DNA of 64,000 bases from Quillaja saponaria (taxonomy: Eukaryota > Streptophyta > Magnoliopsida > Fabales > Quillajaceae): assembly GCA_029379385.1 (NCBI GenBank), contig CM055608.1, forward strand, positions 23,558,350-23,622,349, given 5' to 3'. A program made the position numbers and the translations under genes. Positions 22,660 through 34,071 of the stretch are shown here, piece by piece. The notes under the pieces are model-generated. The model was not told the DNA's origin. It saw nothing but the letters and a program-made list of their open reading frames with translations, and searched no databases. Positions within the stretch are counted from its first letter, which is position 1. Each line of letters opens with the position of its first letter.

Positions 22660-22835
22660 AAATAGCTTTTTTTTTTCCTTTTTTTTTTTTTAATTTTATT
22701 TCTCACGAGTATTTCCTATACTTTTTGAGTGTAAGCCTAATCTCTTTTTGCGAGCTCAAACCCCTGACGTTGTAGAGGCCCCTTAACCGCTAAGTTCAAA
22801 TGTGCCTTACCACTTGAACCACAAGGTAGGGTAAA
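22660..22835 (-). mobile_element. tRNA-derived SINE candidate
   Basis: On the minus strand the sequence begins ACCTTGTGGTTCAAGTGGTA. This contains a Pol III A-box-like segment (TGGTTCAAGTGG, about 22803-22825). About 40 bases on is a B-box-like segment, GGGGTTTGAGCTCG (about 22751-22764). An unrelated body follows and ends in a long A-rich tail (T-runs on the plus strand at about 22665-22692). Box order and spacing and the A tail fit a plant SINE. Flanking duplications were not resolved. Confidence 0.6.
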
Positions 22836-23132
22836 ACAAAACGTTTTAGATTTTACATTTTATCTCCTAGTTTGGTTGGTAACAAATGTTATACTATCTC
22901 TATATTTATCTCTATGTGTTTGTAAAACAATATATAAATTTAGTTTTCATTCAAATTAATGGGATAATACTACCACACAAATACAATATATATATATACA
23001 AATTAGCTTATTGACTTGTCATTTCACCCATATTTAAATGGACAAATAAATTGTAATATAATATTCATTATTTTGTAGAATTAATTTAGCATGAAATACC
23101 TTACTGGCAAAAGAAAAAAAATCTCATAGTTA

Positions 23133-24193
23133 GGTCTAGTTTGGTTCTGTGTTTGTATATTGTGTTTGGTGTTTGGGAGCTGAAAAGTAATTTTGGCCCT
23201 AACTATTTAGTTAAAAATTAAAAGTGATTTTATCTAACATAAAATAGTGTTTTGGCCCATTTTGGAGAAGTTACAAATAAGTAACTTCTCTAAATTAAAA
23301 CACATTTGTAACTTCTCCAAATTAAAACACACTTTTGCAAGGATAAGGGACACAATTTTTATAATATTTCAAGACAAAATTGCACTTAATTTTTTTTTTT
23401 CTAAATTTACATGAGTTGGCCATTATCTGCTTTCTAGATTATTGTGATCACTCTTTGCACTGCTTTGGAGCCTCAAACAGTATTTCATTAGTTTATTCAA
23501 GATTCTACGAGATCTACCCGCTATCTTTTTTCTTTTCTTTTTTCTTGCTCTTTTCATTGAAAGTGACTATTCATGTTCTCTCTGACTCGGTATATTGCAA
23601 CTAGGATTTTATCAAAAGTTTTTCTTTTAACTTTGGAATTTTTTTAGATACTATATTGAGGGTTTTGAAAGGGGGAGAAAGAAAAGACTCTATTCGTGAT
23701 GTGTTTGTCCATGTTTATTTTTGGTGCCATTGGTTTCAATATACCCGGAACTTCTGAGTTGTTGAGCCTATTAGAGATTTTCTTTTGTTTATTTTTCTTC
23801 TCCTTTCTTTCTTCTTCTATTTAAAGAAGTATTCTTATCCTTTTTTATGCACTTTCTTTGTTGAATTTTTTTTTAATTTAAATACTATAATAAAAAATTT
23901 TAATTTAATTTATTTATTATAAAGATTAATAAATACATAATCTTAAAAAATATTTTTGTAACCAAACATTTATTCACAAAAATCACTTCTGATAGTCCTT
24001 TTATGTCTTTTACACCATTCAAAGTACTTATAAAGTTATACAACCAAACAACTTACTTAGAGTCAAAATCATATTTCAAATAAAATAACCGAACATGAAA
24101 ATAGATTATGTCAAAATCAATTATTCAATAATCACTTTTGACAAAATCAATTCTTTAAAATATTGTTTTGCAAACACCAAGCCAAACTAACAC
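23133..24193. mobile_element. PIF/Harbinger-like non-autonomous element (1.06 kb)
   Basis: The left end reads GGTCTAGTTTGGTTCTGTG and the right end, reverse-complemented, GTGTTAGTTTGGCTTGGTG. TTA is duplicated at 23130-23132 and 24194-24196. Sub-terminal stretches are also partly inverted ('aaaagtgattttatc' against 'caaaagtgatt'). No transposase is present. The small open frames inside lack domain similarity. Confidence 0.65.
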
Positions 24194-25199
24194 TTAGCTT
24201 TTCTTTGGTATAAATTCCATATTGAATTTGGTTTTTCGTTTTCTTTATTCATTAAATAATTTATGGATTACTTTGCTTCGTTTTCAATAGTATAATTTCA
24301 TCTTCCGTTTTCTCTCAAGATTTTTATAGTAAAATAAAAAGAAATTGGATATATCAGAAAGAAAATAAAATAGTTCAGACAAAAATATTAATATTTTCTT
24401 TTTATAAATAAGTCTGCCATACTAAATTAATATTTTGATAAAATAATGAGATACAAACTTTTCTACTTATTTTTCAAATTTTCTAGAGAATAATAGGAGG
24501 TAAAATGTAAAAACTATAAGTTAGTAATATTTTGTGCATGTACATTATACACGAGTATTATTTTTAACTATAAGTTAGATTTGTTAGAGCACATACAGGA
24601 AAATAGTGGCCTTGAAATATACTTGTACATGACATCCAGCCATACTATCTCCTTTTCCCAAGACTTGGCTTCCGATTACCAAAATAATCCCTCTACATTT
24701 TAGAGGAACCTGGATTTTCTCGGATTTTTCACTAAAATATCGTTGTTTTTGAAAGAAATGAGTTAATGGTTCTATAAGAGAAAAAATTTCGAAAATACAG
24801 TCTTCTCCTGAATTTGTATCTTGGAGACACGAATTGCAACCTGAATTTGTGATTTGAATACCCAAATTGTTTTTAGCCACCTCAGCCACAAGCCAACTGG
24901 GATGCCAAGTAGATGAAATCAATTGTCCAAATCTCAAATTCTTTTTTCTCTCTTCATCTTCCTCGCAGACTTCCACCAAATCCCTAAAACTCAAATCCTA
25001 TTTTTCCCCCTTCTTGCTAAGCTCTTTAGCAAACTCAACTACAAAACAAAGACTCTCTTTCTTAAAAATATGTCTACATAGCTCCTCTTTGAAGGTGGGG
25101 CTTCGTGGGGATTGTAAGTCAGCCACGACATTAAACCAGAGCGCGTCCTTGCAGGTGAATATCTCAGCTTTTGTTCTTTATGTCCCTCCTTAGTGCCTC

Positions 25200-27070
25200 T
25201 TCCTGGCTACTCCCGTCAGGATGGATGTCACAAACACAGCTTGTACTGGCTAAACATTTAGTAGAATTAAGCTTTTTATCTTCCGTTGCCAAGGTTTTGT
25301 TAGTTTTCTAGTGACCTTTCTTTGTCTTGTTCTATTTGCTAACCTGGTGGTGGGTAGGTGAATGAGTTGGGTTATGACTTTGTTAAATTGTTATGCTTTG
25401 CTCTGAGCTAATTGCATGTTGGTTTTTGAAATTTCTAGCGTCCTAGAGAATTTTTTCTTTGTTTAATTGGTAGGTATAAGCAGAAAGTTAAGGAATGTGT
25501 CTACGGTTGGATATTGAAAATTGTACTGGTTTGTCTATGTGGATACTTGTGTACAAATGTGAATAGCAAGAGTGTTGAATTTGAGAGACTAAGTTGCTTT
25601 TATTTTTATTGGTTTGAATGACTTAGTTCACAATGAGGAGAAATTTTGAATGTTAATTTTTCCTTTTTTTTCCCTTTTTATGATCAAGAATATGTTGTTT
25701 TGAGCTGTGGTTCGATTTATTATGCTTCAATTAACTTAAATGATTTCACAATTTATTAAGTTCCTTGTAATATTAATAACTACATAACATTTTTAGGTAG
25801 GAACATAATTACTGGGAGTATGACCTAATCTACCGATTAATTAACAATGGTATTTGACTATAGTATGTCATTTTGGGTTAATTATGGCACCTCTGCTCTA
25901 TTAAATAATGCTCTTATTTTTATTTTAGTCTTTAATCTAGGAATTTAATTACCTAAGGAAAAGGATCATAGAGCCCTTTTTTACATTGTTGGGAGCTTTA
26001 GTTGGAGGTACAATTCTAACAAGTATGAATTATGGTTTCAATTCTATTGCATTTGAAAGGTTTCAGATATAATTTGGACATGAGTGAGACATCAAGTTCT
26101 TTACGCATGTTCTACAAAGTTCTTTTTCTTGATTGACTATCATTTGTTTACTCTCTGTTACAGTTAATTCAGATTCATTCAAGAAACTCACAAGTAGGCT
26201 AGAATTGCCATGAAAGTAAAATATTAAGTATTCACAAGATATGATTATCTATTCTTGCGTCAATTTGTTTTTCTTAGATAGCATATGACTACAAAATTAG
26301 TAATTATATCTAAGTTTATGGACAATGATAAATGCCATTTGGAGACCCATATATATCTATATTACATAGACATGCATTTTACGTTTATGTTAAATAGTGA
26401 GCATCAAAACAAATAGCCTAATCTATTTTGTTCTTATTTAATATTTTTCAGTTTTATACACAATCCTGATATGGACACATATTTTAATGCATATTCACTT
26501 GATGTTTCATGTTTGACCTGCTAGTGCACCAATTTATGTTTATTTCTATTGGCATCTCATGATAAATAAAAATGTCAAATTGCAAATGTTTCATCTAATG
26601 ATTGGTTCTTCTAATCTTGGTAAGAAATTGCTTCCTTAACTTCTTAACATACTCAAGTCAAAGTACCTATCATATAGCTGCTATTATTTTTTAGTTGCGC
26701 CTTCCCTCCTCAACACATTTTGAAGTTTTTTCATAAATATGATCTAATTAAGGGAGGGGAAGTTATAGATAAATACCATATTACAAATAAAAAATTGAAA
26801 TTCTCACTGTTAGCCTGTTAGTTATAGTCATTGTTGAAAGTTCATACCATATTTCTGGGTTTTCATTTTACATACTTTGAGCTTATTACCCTATTCATTA
26901 AAAAATGCTGTTATTACATGCACTACCTAAGCCATTAAAAGAATTTTCACTTAGAGCAAACAAGCAAATAAGCAACAAGGTATACAAAATGTTGGTATAT
27001 TAGAATTATCTAAATTATGTGATAGAATACATCAACCATATAACTTTATTTCTTTGGAGTTTTATTTCCA
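25200..27070 (+). other. 5' non-coding region of the MULE
   Basis: Between the left TIR region and the transposase start there is about 1.9 kb without a supportable reading frame. It would hold the element's promoter and leader, but I recognise no specific signal. The open frames in the left TIR region (24584-24994 minus, 24867-25193 plus) overlap inverted-repeat DNA and show no domain. Confidence 0.5.
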
Positions 27071-27071
27071 A

Positions 27072-29640
27072 AAATTTTGAAGTTTTTATTGGAGCAGGAA
27101 TGCTGAAAATACTTTTATACAACTTGTGTGTTACATGAATGATGAGATAAAAACGGGTGACAATGGGATTGAATATGATTGTCCTCTAGTTAAACTGTTA
27201 AGGGTGCGAACTGGGATAAGTTATGAACAATTGCATACTCATTTGTGTAAAGCTTTGCATGTTGTTTGCACAAACGAGTATTTAAAAATTATTATTCAAT
27301 ATCCTATTTGCTTACAGAATATAACTCACTATCAACCTGTATATGTAAATGATGATAAGGACTTGGAGAGTATGCTCGAATTTGCAATAAGTGGAGGACA
27401 ATTATTCTCTCTTGAGTTGTACTTAGAGAAGAAATCGCTCCCAGACGTGCCACAATCTCTAAACAGAGTTGGTAAGACTCTCAATCATGTTCGAAATTGG
27501 TAGTAAATTGTACAACTGTCAATTTTGTTCAACAGGATAAAATACAAGATGTCTTACATGATACAACCCCCAATCATGTTCATTAGGATGATATAGTTCT
27601 CTCACCATTGCATCAATATGCTTTTTGTTATGACAGTATTCCATCATCCGTTGAGTCTCACTCACCTTGCTTCTATTCTTGATAACCCTCATGCTGGCGA
27701 ATTTTCATAACATGGCAGCAATAATAATAACTCTGATAGTGATAATGGCTCTGAATATGGTGTTGATGATGACTTTCCTAAAGAAGAAGATGTCTTTAGT
27801 GAATATGTTTGGAGTGATTTCTTTAATGATATAATTATTGAAGGAGTATTTGCAACTGACAATGGTCATGATGCTAGAAGTGAGTGGTTATTGCATGAAG
27901 GGTTTAAAGTAGGTCAAATATTTGGCACAAAGGATGACATTAGAAATACAGTAAAGCATTGGTACATTGAAAATCATGACGCATTTATAATGGTTGAATC
28001 TGATATGCTGTATATGGGATATCAAATGCAAGTTTGGCAATAAAGGATGCAAATGGAGGTTGCCAGCAATCAAAAGCAAAAAGCACGAACAATTTAAGAT
28101 AACCAAATTGGTTACTCCATATACATGCATCAATCCTAGTTTGTCACAAGATCATTACAATCTCGACATTGGAATAATAGCAGACATTATTAAAAACACA
28201 ATTGAAGAAAATCTTGATACAAGAGGAGCAGGGTTGCGTACAATAGTGAAATATAAATTCGAGTATGAGGTTCATATGAAGAAAATATAGGATGCAAAAA
28301 AGAGATCAATAGGGCTTGTTTTTTGTAATTGGGAAGAATTTTATAATCAGTTGCCAAAATTATTGAATACAATACGAGCTACAAATCCTGGGATAGCATT
28401 TGAATGGAAGACATCTGAAACAAGCAAGCCAGGTGAAGTAATATTTCATTGAGTTTTTTGGGCATTTGGACCATGCATTGAGCTTTCAAACATTGTCGAC
28501 CAATTATCCAGATTAATGGTACTTTTCTTTATGGAAAATATGAGGGAAAGTTATTAATCGTATATGGGGTTAATGGTGCGAATCATATTTTGCCACTTGC
28601 ATTTACAGTTGTGGAGGAAGAGAGGAAAAGATAGCTGGTCTTGGTTTCTTCTATGCTTGCAACAACATGTAACGCAGTGAGGTGATATTGTTTGATATCT
28701 GATCATAATAATAATTGTTGCTATGAATGATCCTACTGGTTGGTTGGAGTGAACCACGTGCTCATCACCGTTTTTATTTGCAATATGTTGGTAGTAATTT
28801 TCATACTGGAAAAAAACACATACTTACCAAAAATTTAGTGATGAAAGCTGGCTATCAAGTGAAACCTCGTAAGTTTCATAAGTGTATGGAAGAATTAAGA
28901 AAAATGGGAGATCATTATATGACATGGTTTGAAGATTATCTATATGAGAAATGGTCTTTGGCATATGATGGTGGCAAGTGTTTTGGCTTTATGACGACTA
29001 ACTTAAGTGAGTGTTTTAATAATGTATTAAAATGTGTTTAACAGCTTCTTATCACTGCCATGGTACTTGCGACATTCTATCATTACGTTAGTTATTTTAT
29101 AAAATTTTACAAGGAGACAATAAAGGACATTAATGCAGGACATGTTTATACACCAATTATGCGTAAGATGATTGAAGATTGGAAGATGAGGGCAAATGGA
29201 CATATTGTTACTCAGTTTAATATACCTATGGGGGTTTTTGAAGTTGTACCAAAGCACCAGTGGTTTTACACATACAAAAGGTGGTAATCGTTATGAAGTG
29301 AATTTGTTTCAAGGAACATGACACTGCTACAAGTTTCAATACTATCTGATTCGTTGCTCACATGTCTTGGAAGCCTTGTGCGAAACTTAACGTTGACTAC
29401 GATCAATATGTGAGTTATTGGTATAGATTGACAAATTAAGAAGTAGTGTACACTTCACAGTTTAGGCCGATAATGAATGGCCTGAATATAATTTTTCACA
29501 TGTGCATCCAGATGTTACTTAATTGTGAACAAATGGAAGACCACAGTCATCTCGCTTGCGAAATGAGATAGATTGGACGACAAATCCAAAGAAAATCAGA
29601 CATGGAATATGCATACAAGAAGGTCATACTAGGACAATCT
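27072..29640 (+). pseudogene. MULE transposase pseudogene
   Basis: The N-terminal part (27126-27503) resembles the PB1-like/MuDR N-terminal region. Acidic linker text follows (about 27720-27830), then the MuDR DNA-binding domain (about 27870-28290: SEWLLHEGFKVGQIFGTKDD, then after a shift FGNKGCKWRLPAIKS), and the DDE transposase region (about 28490-29290). There IQINGTFLYGKYEGK replaces the usual IDGTFLYGKYKG, so the likely first catalytic Asp is Asn (28515-28517). LISDH keeps the second Asp. MTTNLSECFNNVLKCV corresponds to the conserved T.N.SE.FN stretch. A SWIM zinc finger follows (about 29319-29366, HCYKFQYYLIRCSHVLEA), its first Cys replaced by TGA at 29319-29321. Further stops include 28288-28290 and 29039-29041. 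It is not functional. Confidence 0.85.
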
Positions 29641-29913
29641 TCAAATGCATTAGTTCTAATATTATTTTATGTGTTACGAACTTTTAAAGTGTTGTTTGTA
29701 ATATTTGAACAATATTAGTTTGCTTATGTTGAACAGTAGTAGTTTGCTTATGGAATGAACTTTTTAATCAGCTTTATTACTTATTCTAATCACGTTATGA
29801 ACTTTTTAATTAGCTTTATTAGTTATTCTAATCATGTTTATAAGAATATTTTAATTTTATATTATAATCACTTACGATCTTTGTTATAAACTATACAGTG
29901 ATTATATAGTCTG

Positions 29914-32140
29914 ATGGATTCATCCCCGACTGATCGTTCACTGTTGTATTTGCATGATAGTCATTGTTCTGTTCATATGTGAGATTCAGAGGTATCATAT
30001 ATATTTTTTGTAAACTATAAATCATATTACTAAAATGTGATTTGAATAAACTAAAACCTAAATGCAGGATTCTAAAGTTTTGAATTATCGACGGAGAGAA
30101 GCAGTTCTACATTGCAGAAATTATGTTGACACACGCATTATTCCATATGTATATGTTGTAGGTTTTTATGGAGTTATGCGATTGGGATTCATGCAATTGA
30201 ATTGGCTCTTATAACTGCATCATTTCACTTCTCCTATGGTGAGTGCACAATAACATTCCAAGATGTATCTATCCAATCAGGGTTGCCTATAGATGGTGAT
30301 GTGGTGTCATGGCAGCTATACACATGCATCTTTCCTAACTCTTTGTGAGAGATTAATTGGGATTATTCCACTATTCCACCTCCTACAGCCATTACTGGTA
30401 ATCACCTCAGTTTTCATTGGCTTGTTACTACCTTTTCAGAGCTACCTCATAATGCTGATGATATCACAATTCAGATATATGCACGTGCTTATATCTTGCA
30501 ACTTGCAACTTATTGAGGGGGTTTTATTTTCTAACAAGTCACAATCACACGTGCATATGATGTTTTTCCCCATGCTTGAGGATTTCAATAGAGCTGGTCG
30601 ATATAGTTAGGGAAGTGCATGTCTTGCTTGGCTATATAGAGGGTTGTGTCGTGCCACTCTTTCTAATGCGCATGAGATTGTTGGAGCCTTGATTCTATTA
30701 TAAATTTGGGCTTTGGATAAACTCCCATACATTGCTCCTCACAGACTACACATGATACATGATGATTGGATTCTCAATGATAGGATACATGGACCACAGT
30801 TACCACGCAGGCCCTTAGGGATAAGGTGGAGAGACAATTTTTCTTTTACTTATGTCTCCACACATGTTGTTTCTTAGTATATAACTCAATTTGATTGGAT
30901 GACCCAACAACAGGTTAATAATTGTTGTTTATTTATATAGTTCTTATTTTATTATTTATTATTACTATTGATTCATTGTATTAACCTAATCTATGTGGTT
31001 GCAGTTTATATTGATTCTCTTCCTGCTTATTGTCTTAATGCTCAAGAGATATGGGGTTCAGCCGTTTCTTTAATTTGTTTTCATATAGTGGAGTGGCATA
31101 GGTCTGACAGAGTCTTATGTCAGTTTTGCATATGTCAGAACATACCAGATGATGTTGAAACATGTATTAAGTTGCATAAAATAGATCTTTATGCAATGGT
31201 ATATGCATAGTTCATTTATTCAAATATGGAACACGAGAAGAGAACATGTTGTGTCCGGTGATTCATTTGATGGCCAATTAAGCTTGATATCTCCATATAT
31301 GCAATGGTATATGCAGATCAATAGAAGGTTTTTGACGTGTAGTGGTGGTACATAGAGGTTTATGGTAAGAAAATGTGACTTTCTAAGTTAGTTATAATTG
31401 TTAATATACTTGCACTTAATTGACTTTTGATAAGTTTTATATAACAGATGGATGGTTTACAAAGACTTTAATTATTGATGGAACCAAGTGCAGATCAACA
31501 TGATATTTCAGTTATTCATGACACAACTAGGTCTTTATTACAAGCTTTTAACCAATATGCATATTGGGATTTACCATCAATTAGTACTTCACATGTCGAC
31601 TTATATGCAAAGCATCAACAATTAGCTTCGGTAAGACCTACTACGACTTCTACCGAGATGTGTCATATATCTCCTGCTTTAATGTCAGTGTCAAATATGG
31701 AACATGTTTCTGAGATGCCAAGTATTGCCACAATATCAATACCATCTGCCACAATAGATTCATACGTCTTACCCATTCCACAGACACCTCTGTTTTAGTT
31801 CACTAGTACACCAGCATTCACAACTTTATTTCCTCCACATAGAGATGCACAACTTGATGAGAACATCACCCATCTCTAGACTAGTGCATGTGATATTGTA
31901 GGTGTAGATGTGACTACTACACATATTGAGACTAACTTACCCCATGTGGATGATGCTGATAACAACAATGATGATGGTGAGGACCATGATGATGAATGCA
32001 GGGTACATGATGAAATTACTTAGCATCATGAGAGTGTATTACAAGTTACACAAGTTCAGAGGGGCAAAAAATAGGATAAATTTCCACTCAAGAGTAACCC
32101 AAAAAGAAAGAGAAAGGCACCAACTTGTGGTACACATTAA
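29914..32140 (+). pseudogene. Plant mobile domain (PMD/MAIN-like) gene, broken, inside the MULE
   Basis: Exon 1 is 29914-29991 (MDSSPTDRSLLYLHDSHCSV, with an in-frame TGA at the position where relatives have Trp). The intron is 29992-30067 (GT-AG). Exon 2 opens VLNYRRREAVLHCRNYVDTR and runs through IIPYVYVVGFYGVMRLGF, then in other frames AYILQL-type text, SNKSQSHVHMMFFPMLEDFN and RAGRYS, ending at a second intron (30914-31004). Exon 3 has IDSLPAYCLNAQEIWGSAVS and LICFHIVEWHRSDRVL. The C-terminal part (to the TAA at 32138-32140) is Ser/Thr-rich, then acidic (DDADNNNDDGEDHDDE), and ends basic (KRKRKAPTCGTH). This is the architecture of the transposon-borne relatives of MAIN ('protein phosphatase 7 long form homolog'). 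Several stops and frame changes make it a pseudogene. Confidence 0.82.
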
Positions 32141-33109
32141 GAGATCGTTGTTAGTGATATCCATTTGATATAAACTAATGTTATTTTTGATATAGCATAC
32201 ATTAGCTAACTCTTGTTATTATTATCTTAGTTCAGTACTTATTATATGTTTGAGAATCATATTATTTCATATAACTCTTGTCATTATTATATTAGTTCAA
32301 TGTTGTTGAGATACAAATGATGTTTAAGAATCATATTATTTGTGTTGTTGAGAAGGAAATGTATTTTGATATTATTATTGTGACAAGGAGGAAATGATAA
32401 AGCATAAGGCAGATTATGTTGAATTTTCTACAAAATCAAATAGACAATCACAAGTTCTATACAATTTAAGAAACTTTCAAATGAAACAGGATTGATAAGA
32501 TAACCTTTTATGTCACCATTGAAGCACGTTTTAAAACTTAGACAATCTTACATATGACTGTTGAAGCATACTTTATGCTGAAAGCTAACATTATATACTT
32601 TGTCAGTTGTATTTCTAATTAATAGCAAATTATAATTATGATCAAGGTTTTTAAAATTATATGATAGTCACTCTCTTTTGTCATTCATAGTTTTAACATT
32701 AATATACCACATTTTTTAGATTTCAATGATTGATTAAAACCCTCCTAACAACTAATTTAATTTTGATTTTTAATCATTTGCTACCATTATTAAATCAAAT
32801 CAAAAGTTCAATGTTGATGAAAAGAGGAATAATATGAAAAAAAAATGTGTGGGTTCAACTACGAATTCTGAATGTGTGGATTTGACCCATGAATTTGGTG
32901 GCAGTTTTTTGAGTTTGATGTGGCTGGTGACAAATGTACGTGGCACTTAAATTTGTGTCTTCAATTCAAGATATCAAGGTGAATTGTGAGTTGAAAACAT
33001 GAATTCAATTAAAATCTCTTAAATTCTGAAGTGAAGCCATTTAACTCTTTTTTTTCAAAAACAGCGGTGCGGTATTTTGGTGAAAAACCTTGATTTTCCC
33101 TACCCCTCC

Positions 33110-34070
33110 CAAAAACTCAAGGAAATAACAATACTGACTTTGAGGTAGTAACAACCAAAATGAAAAGAAAAACAATCCTCTGGACTTAGACATGGGAAGC
33201 CAAAAATTGAAGTATGTTACTGAAGGAAATTACTAGTTTTTGGTGTCAAATTTTGAAGGTAGGTCAATTGTTCCAAGTTCCATCCATATAAGTATAAGGA
33301 AATAATGTTGTTTTCTTATTATTTTTTTTTTTTGGTAAGCTAAATAGAAAGATAGATGAGATAATCACACATTATGACATAGAATATTACACCCATATTA
33401 CTACCGCCTTATATTTGGAAGAACCCTCACAGAACTTATGTTGGAGCCAAAACTAATGATTCTTCAGAGAGTTGTCACGATCCAATGTGTAAAAACTCAA
33501 ATATAACAAACGAGAATTTCTCAACATAATAACATAACTAACTGTATACAGTGAGCGATAATGAACAATGTAATATAATTGCACCTCAAATATCATTAAC
33601 AGTTTCAGTCTGCTGCCCAGAAAATCTCAAATACTGTATAAAGATGGACAATTATGAAAACAGAGAGAAAAAAGATAGAAGACAAGAAACCAACTGCACA
33701 TTATGTACGTGTAAAAAATCACAAGATCACTCTTATGTTCAAAAATATAATTACAAATCTTTTTCTTTTTTTGTACTTTTCTTTCTTTTGCCTAAGTGGA
33801 AAATGAAAACTAACTGACCATGTGCCTTAAACAACTCACACGCATAGGGCAGAATAAAAAAGCAACTTCTCGCTTCAAGAATCAAACCGAAACTCATTCT
33901 TGAAGAAACCAATCCATCAAAACATAAAACAAAACCTGACTAGTATTTGTGAAAGTATGATATGACCAGGCTAGAAGCCAACCTACCTGTATAGCTATGA
34001 ACCAAAAGATCACTAGCAATAAGAACAAACCTCCAAGCTCTTTCTTCATTTCAGTTTATGAATTCTTGAT
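33110..34070. other. Spacer between the MULE and the acidic protein gene; likely 3' UTR at its right
   Basis: No domain-bearing frame was seen. The part nearest 34072 is presumably the 3' UTR of the minus-strand gene that ends there. A T-run of about 13 lies at about 33323-33335. Confidence 0.5.
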
Positions 34071-34071
34071 A

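Larger units (their letters stand above)
24712..33100 (+). mobile_element. Decayed Mutator-like element carrying a transposase and a PMD gene
   Basis: The terminal inverted repeats are about 24712-24770 on the left (GGATTTTTCACTAAAATAT, GTTGTTTTTGAAAGAAATGA) and about 33036-33100 on the right, reverse-complemented (GGTTTTTCACCAAAATACC, CTGTTTTTGAAAAAAAAGAG). Between them lie a MULE transposase (about 27072-29640) and a plant mobile domain gene (29914-32140), both on the plus strand. The 5' part (25200-27070) and 3' part (32160-33030) are non-coding. The exact outer ends and the expected 9-11 bp duplication could not be fixed. Many lesions show that it is no longer autonomous. MULEs with an accessory PMD gene are known in eudicots. 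Confidence 0.8.

Noticed and set aside
24584..25193. Overlapping frames on both strands (136 and 108 codons)
   Set aside because: They lie in and next to the inverted-repeat end of the MULE and have no domain; better explained as chance frames in TIR DNA.
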